Shown piece by piece: positions 1 through 10,414 of a DNA stretch of 64,000 nucleotides. The DNA lies in contig NC_045427.1 of assembly GCF_902635505.1 (NCBI RefSeq), forward strand, positions 253,603,922 to 253,667,921, written 5' to 3'. This stretch comes from Sarcophilus harrisii. Lineage: Eukaryota; Chordata; Mammalia; Dasyuromorphia; Dasyuridae. The translations under genes were made by a program, and so were the position numbers. The notes beneath the pieces are model-generated. The model searched no databases. It saw only the letters and a list, made by a program, of their open reading frames with translations, and was not told where the DNA came from. Numbering within the stretch: the first letter of the stretch is position 1; each line of letters begins with the position of its first letter.

Positions 1-324
1 CTTGAAAGGTAGTAATTCTATTTATGTGAGACATTATTTATTCAAATCTACAGATAGTATGCTTGCTTTCTTATGGAGTCACACATATTGCCAAATTCCT
101 TTTGGTAAGCTATAGCAGATAGGTTGGTAATTACTGGTCTCAAAAATGCTATAATACTAAATCTGGTCATGCTATTTTTAATTGGTTTTAAAAGCTTTTC
201 CATTTTTCAGAGAAGCTCCTTTGAAGTAGCTCAGTGTGCTTCCTTATGATTTCATCTATAATCTAAAATGAGACTATAATCGTTTCTTAGTAGAATAAGA
301 AATCACTATATCTAAGTACCTAGA
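1..324. other. AT-rich sequence, nothing recognised
   Basis: No coding signature, no repeat family that I recognise and no long simple repeat are visible here. Confidence 0.5.
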
Positions 325-512
325 AGACAGTTCTGTAGCTCAGTGGATAAGCTGCTGCAACTGAAGGCAAAAGTTCTTAGTTCAAATCTAACTTCTGACA
401 CTTTTACTAGCTGGGTGATCTTGAGAAAGTCACTTCAACCTGTTTGCTTCAGTTTTATCAACTGTAAAATTAGCTGGAGGAGGAAATGGCAAACTACTCC
501 AGTATCTCTGTC
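325..512 (+). mobile_element. tRNA-derived SINE with RTE-like tail, truncated
   Basis: The head reads GTAGCTCAGTGGATAAG and carries a B-box-like GTTCAAATCT. It is followed by the middle part typical of these SINEs (GGAGGAAATGGCAAACTACT) and ends in an A-run. The GAGTCGGACATGACTGA-type tail is missing, so the 3' end is shortened. Its resemblance to a tRNA comes from SINE ancestry; it is not a tRNA gene. Confidence 0.75.
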
Positions 513-539
513 AAAAAAAAAAATCCTCTCCCCAAATGG

Positions 540-712
540 CAAGTAATCCAATATGTGTTAAACATGGTAAAAATATATGTTAGATTCAATAGATGCATAC
601 ATATCTATACAATTATCTTTCTGCACTAGAAAAATCAAATCAAAAAGGGAAAAAATTAGAAAGAAAATAATATGCAAGCAAACAACAACAAAAAGAGTGA
701 AAATGCTGCATC
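540..712 (-). mobile_element. L1 3'-end fragment
   Basis: The order of words here (a TATGTTAAA-like run, ATACAATTATCTTTCTGCAC, a stretch rich in AAATCA, then CAAACAACAACAAAAAGAGTG) parallels bases 57,900-58,055 of the better preserved reverse-strand L1 tail in this window. Both ends are missing. Confidence 0.6.
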
Positions 713-954
713 ATACATTTTTCTAATGACATCATTTACTCTTGTTCTTTGAATTTATTACATATTGAAGTCTACTTGTACTTAACTTTATGAACCTCTG
801 CTCTTTATGCATAGAAAAGTCAAAGTAATAATGTTATTCTTTAGGAAAGTGCTGGGAATATGAGATCATAATTTAAAATGGAGATTCTTAGGAAACTTAA
901 TGGATGATGGTAAATTCAAAAAGGCCATTTATTCTGCTAAATGTGTGCTTTATT
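713..954. other. AT-rich sequence, nothing recognised
   Basis: No repeat or gene signal is seen between the L1 fragment and the next SINE. Confidence 0.4.
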
Positions 955-1215
955 GTTGTTCATTCATTTTAGTCATGTCTGACTCTATGTGACCTCATTT
1001 GGGATTTTCTTCACAAAGATACTGGAGTGGTTTGCCATTTCCTTCTCCATCTCATTTTACAGATAGAGAAACTGTGGTAGACTGATTTAGGTGATTTGCT
1101 CAGGGTCCCATAGCTTGTAAGTGTCTGAGGCCAGATTTGAATTAAGATCTTCTTGACTCCAAGTCCAGACTCATCTTCCTGAGTTCAAATCTGAGCTCAG
1201 TGTCTTTTCTACCAT
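955..1215 (-). mobile_element. tRNA-SINE with RTE-like tail
   Basis: Read on the reverse strand this is a nearly complete copy. The complement of the RTE-like tail comes first (TTAGTCATGTCTGACTC), then GGTTTGCCATTTCCTTCTCC, then CATTTTACAGATAGAGAAAC, then the complement of the tRNA-like head (TCTGAGGCCAGATTTGAATT). Confidence 0.85.
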
Positions 1216-1365
1216 ATTTAATAAAATCTATATTCTATGTTCTAGTTACACAGTTTTCTAACTTTTCCTTGAATTTGACATTTCATCTCCCAAATTTTTA
1301 CATTCATATAAACTAACTGTCATACCTAGCAAATGTTTCCTTGTCATCTCTCCCTCTCAATTTAC

Positions 1366-1512
1366 TCACTTGCAAAATGAGAATAACAATAGAATAATAA
1401 CAAATAATAACTCTTACAGGGTTGTTATGAGGCTCAAATATGCTAATTTTTATAAAGTTCTTTACAAACTTAAAATATTATATAAATGCTAATTGACATT
1501 ATTATCATCTTT
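1366..1512 (+). mobile_element. CORE-SINE (MAR1/MIR-type), 3' part
   Basis: The text shows TTGCAAAATGAGAATAA, GGGTTGTTATGAGGCTCAAA and a TTACAAACTTAAAATATTAT end, the usual order in marsupial CORE-SINEs. The tRNA-like head is lacking. Confidence 0.75.
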
Positions 1513-2029
1513 ATTAAATAAGCTGATGAGAGCAACCATAGCTTATCTGCCTCTTCACTTTCTTATTCTAATTCTTAAGTGGATTTTAAAATTTTATTTA
1601 AAATATTGGATACTACAATTTTTCTTGTTTTCTTCTCTTTATGCTCCTTTCAAAAAAAAAAAAAGCAAATGTGTCAACAAGAGTCTTTTCGGGAAGGGAG
1701 ATTGATGGGATTAGCATGTTGTGCAAATGATAGAAACTAAGATGAAATAAAATTTTAAAACATTGACCCAGGGCTGTCCTCAACAGGTTATCTTATCCCT
1801 TTCTTGTAAGACCCTGTTGATTAGTACTCCTACCATATTGTTAATATTTTATAAACAGTTTTTAAAACAAGAACCAATTATAGTGAGTTTTCTAACCACA
1901 AAATAAATTGAGATATAAAGTTATTTCTCTAAAACTGTTGTACATCTTAACTGAATGAATACAAGAATTGGGAACTCAATGAAGCTCCTGCTAACCTTAC
2001 AATTTAGCAAAATTTTAGTAAAAATTTTA
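1513..2029. other. AT-rich sequence, nothing firm
   Basis: No gene is seen. The last few dozen bases may already belong to the CR1/L3 element that follows, because CTAAACTGGTAGATCGGGGT parallels a known CR1 phrase. Confidence 0.35.
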
Positions 2030-3115
2030 CTAAACTGGTAGATCGGGGTAACTATATCTTACCCGTGTTTTAGGAAAACATTGGAGAAGCATTGATGAAA
2101 CCAAATTTGAATGACTTATAAACAAAGAAAAGTCATTATTAGCTTGATGTTAGCTCAGCAGGAGGTCTCCCATGAAGTACTTCAAGGATCCATGTTTGGC
2201 CCTGTGGTATTTATCATTTTTGTCAGTGACTTAGATAAAAAGCAAAGGTAGCCTGCTTTCTTTTCAAATAATAAAAAGATGAGAAGGCTAGCAAACTCAA
2301 GGAATGACAGTCAGGAATGAAAATTGACCTCGACAGGCTAGAACACTGGGCTTAATCCAATCAGATGAAATTTAATAGGGATAAACGTGAATTGTTTCAC
2401 TTGGGCTAAAAAAAAAAAAAAAAAAAAGTAAACTTCACAAAAACAAGATGGAAAAGGTGTGACTGGACAGAAATTCTCTGATAAAAACTTTTGGAGGCTT
2501 CATTGAACCTCAAGGGCCAAATGAGTCAGCTGAGTGTTATAGCAGAAAAAAAAAAAAAAAAAAAAGACTAATATGGTTGTAGGGTTTATTAAAAGAGGGA
2601 ATATAAGGAGATGGATAGCTCCACTGTGTTCTCTCAAGGTCAGACCACACCTAAAGTATTGTATTCAGCATATTTTAGATAAACTAGAGAACTTAGTGAA
2701 GAAAGTAACAAAAATACTTAAGGAATCTGAGAACCAGTTGAAAGAAGTAGGGGAAAAGAAATCTTAGGAGGGCATTGTAGCAGTCATCAGGTATTTGAAT
2801 GGCTGACTCATGGAAAAGGAATTACATTTATTTTGTTTAGCTCCAGAGCACAACATTAGGATGAGTGATAGATGCTGCAGGGGGAGAAATTTAGGCTTAA
2901 TCTAAGTAATAACTTCCTGATTATTAGAACAATCTAAAAGCGAAATGAGCTGAGTTGAGAGGCCAATGTGAGTTTCCCACCAATTGTGATCTTCAAGCCA
3001 TAAAGATGACTAATTTTTAGATATATTATGGAAGGGATTCTTTGTTAGGTATACATTAGGTAAAGTGATTCCTAAAACTCCTTCAAGTTTTGAAATTCTC
3101 TAGTTTTGTGATACT
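2030..3115 (+). mobile_element. CR1/L3 LINE, 3' half
   Basis: About 1.1 kb follows the familiar 3' order of CR1/L3 elements. The end of the reverse-transcriptase region (GGAGGTCTCCCATGAAGTAC, TTGGCCCTGTGGTATTTATC) comes first, then AACTTCACAAAAACAAGATG, GGTCAGACCACACCTAAAGT and AACTTCCTGATTATTAGAAC, and finally a tail of the ATTCTNTG type (AAATTCTCTAGTTTTGTGA). Reading frames are badly broken. Two 18-base A-runs (about 2,410 and 2,547) sit where related copies carry short A-runs. Confidence 0.85.
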
Positions 3116-3371
3116 ACTCTCAAAAGTATTAAGAGATAGAATCATGTGACTCATAACTGAAGAGTTGCACTTTTGCATAAAAATTATTTGTAAAGCAATT
3201 CTATGAAGTTTAATGTTTTCATTGATTTCTATTATTAAATTAAATATAATTTCTTACTGAAAAAGTTTAGGCTTTTAATATATAAAATTTAAAGATATAA
3301 TGCATATAATATATAATTTTAAGATATAATAGAAACATGCTGAAGAATTGAGCAAAGCTTTGAAAAAAAAC
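3116..3371. other. Very AT-rich sequence
   Basis: A low-complexity AT-rich stretch (ATATAAT words around 3,270-3,330) without a recognisable family. Confidence 0.4.
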
Positions 3372-3630
3372 CAGCCATTTAAATAAACTTTTTATTTTCA
3401 GTCATATCTGATTCTTCATGACCTCATTTGGCATTTTCTTGGTAAAGATACTGGAACAGTTTGCAATTTCCTTTTTTAGTTTATTTTTACAGATGAGGAA
3501 AATGAGGCACAAAAGGTTAAATGACTTGCCCAGGATCTGAGTATGTGAGGCCAGATTTGCATTTGGGAAGATTTATCTTCCAGCGTCAGGCCAGATACTC
3601 TTTCCACTGTTCCATCCATCTGCCCTTTCA
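3372..3630 (-). mobile_element. tRNA-SINE with RTE-like tail
   Basis: The complement of the tail (TTCAGTCATATCTGATTCTT) is followed by ACCTCATTTGGCATTTTCTT, ATTTTTACAGATGAGGAAAA and the complement of the head (GAGGCCAGATTTGCATTTGG). It is nearly full length on the reverse strand. Confidence 0.85.
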
Positions 3631-3679
3631 ATAAAACTACTAAGTTAAAAATAAATATTAATAATATTTGGGGCCATAG

Positions 3680-3855
3680 GACTTAATGTTAGAGAGAATC
3701 TTCAAGATAATCTTATCTAAATACTCCCATTTTACAGATTGGGAAAGTGAGATGAGGAGAAGTTCTATCTTGCTCAAGATCATAGCACAGTCAGGATATG
3801 AACCAAGGTTCTCTAAGGACAGATCCAGTATTTCTTCTGCCACAACACACTGAGT
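3680..3855 (-). mobile_element. MIR-like SINE
   Basis: It contains CCCATTTTACAGATTGGGAA and CTTGCTCAAGATCATAGCAC, followed by TATGAACCAAGGTTCTCTAA, which is the order of a MIR copy read on the reverse strand. It is old and diverged. Confidence 0.65.
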
Positions 3856-4440
3856 TGTAAAGTAAAATAGTGAGGATTGCCAAGGCAAAGGATTTTGTGG
3901 TTAGAGCAGGATACAAAAGGAAGGCTTTAGGATGACTTGTCTCATCCTGAGTTTCTGGCATCATATTGCTTGGAGTTCTGTTTACAAACAAAAACAATAG
4001 CAAAAACAGAAAAAGAGGGGAATAGGATTTTTTTTGGGGGGGGGGAGGAGGGGTTGTTTCTTTCCCCTTGAATTTGTTAACTATTGATTTCTTTGAAGCC
4101 TTTTTCTATGCCAAATAGTGAGAAAGTTATCCCAAGTAAACATTAGGCCAGCCCCTGATCATCTTGTTTGTTTGTGTCCTGTCTCTGTGAATAAGGAGAT
4201 ATTAGCTAGAAACCCAGTTTTGATCCCAATATTTTTCCATTTCAGAAAGTCAGGGGCTGAGTAAGGGATGACAGTTTGGGTCTCATTCTGATGGGGGTTT
4301 CTAGAGTCATTTTAGAGCTATCTACAGATAATTTGGTTCTTGACTATGGGAGCATATCAAAGTATAAATGGATTAAACTTCAGTTTAAATTTGACCTTCC
4401 TTTGGAGGGCTTTCTGGATGTTTTTCCTTCTCTTTCCTCA
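3856..4440. other. No recognised feature
   Basis: A T/G-rich low-complexity patch lies at about 4,028-4,055. Otherwise I see no gene or family. Confidence 0.4.
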
Positions 4441-4449
4441 TCCATTCTC

Positions 4450-4570
4450 TCTCCTCAGGACTTTAGGGCTGAGACTCTAAGTTTCAGAGCAAGTACCTAC
4501 CTGAATTGTTTGAAGGAATTTGTTTTCAGAATATTCCCTACACTAATGAAATCACAAGTTCTATCCTAAC
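4450..4570 (+). mobile_element. Tail of a tRNA-SINE (second subtype)
   Basis: GACTCTAAGTTTCAGAGCAA and CACTAATGAAATCACAAGTT match the 3' part of the SINE subtype seen at 6,541-6,705 and 7,203-7,262 (AAGTTGCAGAGAAG, AATAAAATCACAGGGCCAG). The head is missing. Confidence 0.6.
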
Positions 4571-4669
4571 CAAATAGAAAATTCACTACCAGAAGGGACC
4601 CAAGGCTTTTTAATGATATAAGATTAGAACAGAACTGGTAGATCTAGTAAGCTTTAAATATGGGACTAG

Positions 4670-4797
4670 TGACAAATAACAAATACAATTCTATAAAAAT
4701 ATTAAGCCCCTACTGTGGACCAAGTATAGTCCTATGTGTCAGAGTTACAAAGATGAAAAATAACATGTTTCTGACCCTAAGTAGTCTGCAGAGTAGG
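4670..4797 (+). repeat. Unassigned dispersed repeat, 5' block
   Basis: It carries the phrase pattern of a family present several times in the window: TTAAGCCCCTACTGTGGACC, then a 'cactgtgctaggtgctgg'-like word and a 'ctgaccctaagtagtctgcag'-like word. I know this pattern from mammalian genomes but cannot assign its class. Confidence 0.55.
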
Positions 4798-5055
4798 TTA
4801 CACAGAGGATAGAATGCTGGACCTAGACTCAGGAACACATCTTCCCAAGTCCAAATCAAGCTGCAGACACTTAACAGCTATAATGACCCTGGGCAAATCA
4901 CTTAACCCTCTTTGTCTTAATTTTCTCATTTTAAAAAATGAGTTGGAGAAGGAAATGGCAAATCACTTCAGCACCCATTCCAAGAAAACCCCAAATGGGG
5001 TTCAACAAAGAGTCGGATGTGACTGAAAAACAACTGAATAAAGACTAAAAGTTTA
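4798..5055 (+). mobile_element. tRNA-SINE with RTE-like tail, full length
   Basis: The head has GATAGAATGCTGGACC and the middle ACCCTGGGCAAATCACTTAA. These are followed by GAGAAGGAAATGGCAAATCA, AAACCCCAAATGGGGTT and the tail AGAGTCGGATGTGACTGAAA. This is the clearest complete copy of the subtype in the window. Confidence 0.9.
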
Positions 5056-5159
5056 CAAAAGAAGAAACGTGTATGTTGCTAAGTATAGTACAAAATCAAC
5101 TATGATGGGGAAAAAAAAGCTGAGCCTTGAAATAAGAAGATTTTGACAGAAACGAGAAG

Positions 5160-5292
5160 GGAATATCTATCTAAATATATACAAAATATGAAAGTATATA
5201 TCTATATATAGAACAATACATACTATACATATATATAATATACATATACAAATATACATGCACCTATATGCATTTATGTATATACTTAGGTT
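5160..5292. repeat. AT-rich ATATAC/ATATAT microsatellite
   Basis: An irregular run of TATATAC and CATATA words. Confidence 0.8.
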
Positions 5293-5369
5293 TTTTTGCG
5301 GATCCTACCTTATTCTACCTTAGTCCCTGAAATATGTATATATGTCTATATAGATCAAAGAAGGAGAGA

Positions 5370-5830
5370 AAGGTCCCATTCATGCAGAAATATTTGTAAT
5401 AGTAACTTTTGTGGTGGCTAAAAACTGAAAGATAAGAGGGTACCTATTGAATAGATGAACAAATTGTGGTATATGAACATAATGTAATATTATTGTGTTG
5501 TTAAAAAAAAGTGTGTGTGTGTGTGGGGGGAGGGGGGACTTCAGTGAAGACTTGCATAAAGTAATGCAGAGTGAAGTGAATATTAGCAAGAGAATGATAT
5601 ATACAATAACAATAAAAGTGTAAAAAAAAGAAAAACAACTTTTGAAAGAATAAAAAAATTCTGCTCAAAGTAAAGACCAACCATGATTCTTGGGAACCAG
5701 TAATGAAGCATATATTTTTGGATATGGACAACACAGGAATTTTTAATGCATGTTTATTATGAGTTTCTTTTCCTTTTTAAAAAAAATTGGATTGGGGAGA
5801 TAAAGGGATCATGTTCAAAAGTAAAATTAA
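5370..5830 (+). mobile_element. L1 3'-UTR fragment
   Basis: AGAAATATTTGTAATAGTAA, TTGTGGTGGCTAAAAACTGA, AAATTGTGGTATATGAACAT and AGTAATGCAGAGTGAAGTGA follow the order of the marsupial L1 3' region read forwards. It is interrupted by a GT-rich patch at about 5,511-5,537 and is strongly diverged. Confidence 0.75.
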
Positions 5831-6540
5831 GAGATGAGAAGAAAGGCCGTGAGGAATTTTAACTAGAATGGCTTTGAAAGGATGTATTGAATTTATTACA
5901 TGCTTACAAAGAAAATCAAGTTCTACAGAACAGAGATTTCATTTCTGTTTATAAGTATTTCCTGTTCTATAATGTATGTGGAAATGTTTATTTTATTTAG
6001 CATTTGTCAAGTTCAGAATAAACATGCACAACAATAACAAAAACAGCCAAATCCCAGCTACCTAGAATTGTTTAATGTATAGAAACAAAAAAATGGCTGT
6101 GGACATTATAAAGGAGGTTTCAACATTATTATTTAAAATAATTATCACCTATCCAGATACATGGAAAATAGAGTGATGTTAATAATGAGGGATAAAATGT
6201 GCATGTGATTTTCAAGATTTTTTTTATATTTATCACCTTTTCTATTGTTTTATATTTTAGGATTAACCAATTTTGCTTCTGGAAGAAAGACAGGGTAGCT
6301 TTTACACTCTATGTTCTTTGTTCATGTTTTCTCAGAAGATTAGAGGCTTTTAAGAAGATGAATAGATTATATTCCATACAAAGAGAGAAAGGAAGATCTC
6401 AGAGAACATAAGAGAAAAAGATGAAAAACAGGTATCCCAGAGGATTAAATGTTAACTTAACTCTCCTTCCCTCTATTTCAGCCCATAGTAACTAGTTAAC
6501 TGCTCAGGTAATTTAAACTTTTTAGTTTCTTTTGAAAGAG
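5831..6540. other. No recognised feature
   Basis: AT-rich sequence with no gene signal. Short open frames here are chance frames. Confidence 0.4.
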
Positions 6541-6705
6541 AAGAAATGCAGAGTGGTATAGGGAGTAGAGAGTTGGCTTAGAACAGGACCCAATAGTGAC
6601 AATGACACTACATGACAACAGGCAAATTACCTGATCTCCCCGTGCTCTAGAGACAACTCTCTGAGACTGTAAGTTGCAGAGAAGTCATGTGCAGATCTAC
6701 TTACA
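6541..6705 (+). mobile_element. tRNA-SINE (second subtype), 5' part, interrupted
   Basis: The head GTGGTATAGGGAGTAGAGAG and the middle CTCTGAGACTGTAAGTTGCA mark a second marsupial tRNA-SINE subtype. The element breaks off near 6,705, and its missing end (GGTAGAGGAAGTTCCTCCCC, AAATCACAGGGCC) reappears at 7,203-7,262 after an L2 tail. Confidence 0.75.
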
Positions 6706-7202
6706 TCCCTTACTCAATAAACTTTCCTCTTGCTCTGTTTGTCACAGAACCCTAATAACCTAGCCACCCTGAACCTATTCAGTCTTCTTAGACATTATTT
6801 CTTGCCCTGTACTCTTCATTCCAGTAACACTGGCATCCTGACTGTTCCACACACATGATACTCCATCTTTCAATTATGGACATTCTCTAATTTAAACCCA
6901 TGCTTGGCGGGCTTTCCTTCCTCTGTTCTAACCACTGATCCCCTGGCATCCTTTGGTCCTAGCTAATCCTATTTTCTTCGGGAAGCCTTCCCTAGCTCTT
7001 CTTAATTCTAGTGTCTTCCCTCTGTTGGTATTTCCTATTTATCCACTATAGTTTATTTTGTATATATTTGTTTGTATGTTATCCCCTCATTAGATTTGAA
7101 AGCCTTTTGAAGGCAGGAATTGTTTTTTTGCCTCTTTCTTACATCCCCAAAGCTTAACACAGTACCTGGAACATAGTAGATGCTTAATAAATATTGATTG
7201 AT
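6706..7202 (+). mobile_element. L2 LINE 3' end inside a SINE
   Basis: The order is that of L2 ends: GGGAAGCCTTCCCTAGCTCT, TAGATTTGAAAGCCTTTTGA, AGGCAGGAATTGT, CAGTACCTGGAACATAGTAG, AATAAATATTGATTGATTGA. It lies between the two halves of a tRNA-SINE. Confidence 0.85.
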
Positions 7203-7262
7203 TGAGCCTGGTAGAGGAAGTTCCTCCCCTGGAGGTCCTAATACTAATAAAATCACAGGGCC
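7203..7262 (+). mobile_element. tRNA-SINE (second subtype), 3' part
   Basis: This is the continuation of the SINE at 6,541-6,705 beyond the L2 tail, ending AATCACAGGGCCAG. Confidence 0.65.
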
Positions 7263-7789
7263 AGCCTTTATCCCTTCAAAGAAAGATAAGAGGTTAAAGC
7301 AGTGTCAGCTAATAGCAGCATTTTCTTGATAAATAAGCACAAAAAGGCAGGATGAGACTCTATGAGTAAGCAGATTTCTTGATTTTTTTTTCCCATAAAG
7401 AAAAATGGTACACTGGAGGAAGATGTGGGAAAATAAATGAGTGAACACAACAGTATATAATTCCTACTCTCATATCACCCCTATATAAGAATTAAATGGA
7501 TGCTGTGGACTCAAACTAAAATATTTTAGATTTAGTATTTAGAGGGCATGACATTGTCAGGTACTGAGTAAAGAGATATTTGAACTAGGCTTTTGTTTTC
7601 CAGCCAGAATCATTTAAAAAACCTGTCACTAGACATAATAGCTATAGCTGATTTCTTACATATTATTTTAAGCCAATGTTAATACAATTTCAATTACACT
7701 TCAGTGGTGGGAATAGAGAATACAAAATTACAGAAAGGCAGAGTCCAGCATGATATAGAAATGTATATAGTTAATATTTTATGTATTAT
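7263..7789. other. No recognised feature
   Basis: Ordinary AT-rich sequence; nothing supported. Confidence 0.4.
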
Positions 7790-8012
7790 TTATTTTAAAA
7801 CTGTATTTTAGAAAATGCTTCTTAAAATTAGAATTGTTCCAAAGTAGAATGGACTAATTTTAGAGGCAATGGGTTCCCCATCACTGAAGACTTTTAAGTT
7901 GAGACTGGATACCCATTTGTGAAGAATATGGGAGGGAAGACCCTGCTGGATTCCATGACCTCTGAGGTCCTTTCCAATTCTTAAAATTGTATGATAGATT
8001 TCTTTGAGGAAT
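7790..8012 (+). mobile_element. CR1/L3 LINE 3' end
   Basis: AGAATTGTTCCAAAGTAGAA, TGGGTTCCCCATCACTGAAG, TTGAGACTGGATACCCATTT and TGACCTCTGAGGTCCTTTCC are the terminal phrases of CR1/L3 elements. The copy is heavily 5' truncated. Confidence 0.85.
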
Positions 8013-8036
8013 AGATTATATTAGTCCTTGATGTGG

Positions 8037-8535
8037 ATAGAGGAGGGAAGGAAGGAAGGGAAAAAAGAAAGGAGGGAGAGAAGGAACGAAGGAAAAGGAA
8101 GGAAGGAAAGAAGGAAGGAAGGAAGAAAGGAAAGATGGAAGAAAAGAAGGAAGGAAGGAAGAATGGATGGAAGAAAAGAAGGAAGGAAGGAAGAATGGAA
8201 GAAAAGAAGGAAGGAAGAAAGGAAGGAAGGAAGGAAGGAAGGAAGGAAGGAAGGAAGGAAGGATGGAAGAAAAGAAGGAAGGAAGGAAGGAAAGAAGGAA
8301 GGAAGGAAGGATGGAAAGAAGGAAGGAAGGAAGGAAGGAAGGAAGGAAGGAAGGAAGGAAGGAAGGAAGGAAGGAAGGATGGAAAGAAGGAAGGAAAGAA
8401 GGAAGGAAGGAAAGAAAGAAGGAAGAAAGGAAGGAAGAAAGAAGGAAGAAAGGAAGGAAGAAAGGAAGGAAAAGAAAGAAGGGAGGGAAGAAGGGAGGGA
8501 GGGAAGGAGGGGGGAAGGAAGAGAAGGAGGGAATA
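8037..8535. repeat. (GGAA)n polypurine tract
   Basis: About 0.5 kb of almost pure purine on this strand, mostly GGAA units with GAAA, GGGA and GGAT variants. Open frames of 142-180 codons occur in several frames on both strands only because the repeat lacks stop codons. I do not regard them as genes. Confidence 0.97.
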
Positions 8536-10414
8536 TCATTTCAAAAAATTTTTTGTAAGATATTTTCCAGTTTGAGTAGAATTAGAAATTACTAGCTCAC
8601 TGGAAAAAGAATTAGAGAAGCAAGTCACCACAGAATTATGGTTTTGTGTGAAAATGAGAAAATGTCAGTCTGGGATTTGATTGTGGAAGGGAAAGGGTTG
8701 GAAGGCATGGATACTTTAAAACTAAACAAAACCAGAGAAGGTCACTTGGTAGACCAAATTAAGATGTATAATTTAGTGTGGCTCCCACAGAGCTGTTAGA
8801 TTGCAGTAAAGATATGGTGAAGCAATTCAGTTTGAATTAGTTGGATGAGCTCAGCATGGAATTGTAGCCACTGTGTATTTTTGTCCTCTGAAATGCTTTT
8901 CTTTGTGTTTTCCTTTTTTCTCTTAAGACTGTGATTTCTTTTTCCTTTTTACTCTCCCATGTGGAAAATATGTGTAGTGACTCAGTTAAGAACTCTGACT
9001 TTCTAATGGGTTGTCAGAGAGACAGGTTGGTCCCAGTTTATAAACAGGTTTTTTTTGAAATGGGCCTTCCAGGAAGACCCTGGCAGAAGGTTGGAGACCA
9101 TTTGCTTAGGACAGAGATAGCTATTTTGCTTTTGTGAGGGAGAGCTTTGTAAGGTTTCTTGGCCATGTAGGAGATGTGACCAGATATTATTCTGAGTTAG
9201 CAGGTTGGAAACTTATGACTTAGTTTTCTTCTTCAGTTCATGAGGGATTTGAAAATTGATGACACAAGTGTTGTGTTTGGCCAAGCTCAAAATCTGGCAG
9301 AGATGCTGGACTGCTGAGCAAATTCTCATCTCCTTTTCTTTGGTTGAGAAAGCTGTTGGGGGGAAACTGTGGCCTGGGATTAAAGCTTTGGGTACATTGC
9401 CATGGCCCCAGTGGGAATTCAATACATATTCATTAGTGATGGTGGAAGAAGTGCCACCACATCGTGGACATTTTAAAGTTTGGGATGGGGGAGGGTAAAG
9501 TAGGAGAACTTAAAGAAAAGCAATTTGAACATGGCATTCTGGGTTAACCCAATTTAAATCATTTGTATCCTAGATGCTTAGAACCACATGCAGCCATTTT
9601 TAAAACTTATTTCAAGACCACAAAACAAACACTTTGATTTATTTATTATTTATTTTTAGAAGGATTATCTCATTTTTTAAAGTATAGGCAAAAATTTTAA
9701 TACTCAAATGATTAAATATTATTTATACTACATTGCATGTAAAATACAATATACATTCATGTAAATAGGGCTGTAAAATGGTTCAAATTCACTTTTGTCA
9801 TCTGATGAACTTTATCGTTTTAGCCCTTAATTTAGAATGTGGAATAATGGTTTTTCCTTAGAAGACCTGTTGAAATAAAAATATGTAGAAAAGGGTGTTA
9901 AGTTATTTCTTAACTTCCTACAATACCATAAGAAACTCAGAAAATAAGGATTTATGACATGAGTTTCAGTTCTAATTGGCAATTAGAATTTGGGCTTCCA
10001 AACTCTTCTAGCAGGCTATTCATGTCAGAAATTTTATTCATGTGTTCATCTTTCTGTAATATATATTTTCCAAATTGCCTGTCTGCCCTCCCAAGTTCTG
10101 AAATGTTGTTAAAGCAAGCAACATTAAATACATAACTTATGTTTGCTGATCTCATTTATTAACATCTAATTTTGTCCCTAGTTTGTGGGCTTTTCACCTC
10201 TTGATACAGATAGAATACTCGATAACAGATAGGAAAAGTCTCCCACAGAAGATGGTTTCATTGGTTCCAGGAGTTAGTTTTTCCTGGATTTTATAAGAGG
10301 CAATAACTAAGAAGCTAGAGATAGCAACAAATAATATCACTGTTACCAAGGGCTATCTTCAGTTAATGTTAGGGAAGGAGAAAGAAAAGGACTCAATATT
10401 TATAGATACTGTAT
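8536..10414. other. Mostly unrecognised single-copy-looking DNA
   Basis: No repeat family is recognised. Part of it (about 8,930-9,500) is somewhat richer in G+C than its neighbours and has open frames of 68-80 codons on both strands. They lack flanking splice signals that I would trust, so no gene is called. Confidence 0.4.

Noticed and set aside
325-420. tRNA-like A and B boxes in this and other SINE heads
   Set aside because: They are the tRNA-derived promoter part of SINEs. No cloverleaf with an intact acceptor stem is evident.
8021-8595. Four open frames of 142-180 codons on both strands across the GGAA tract
   Set aside because: A GGAA repeat has no stop codons in most frames, and the products are only Lys/Glu/Gly/Arg or Pro/Ser/Leu/Phe repeats. 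This is a simple repeat, not a gene.
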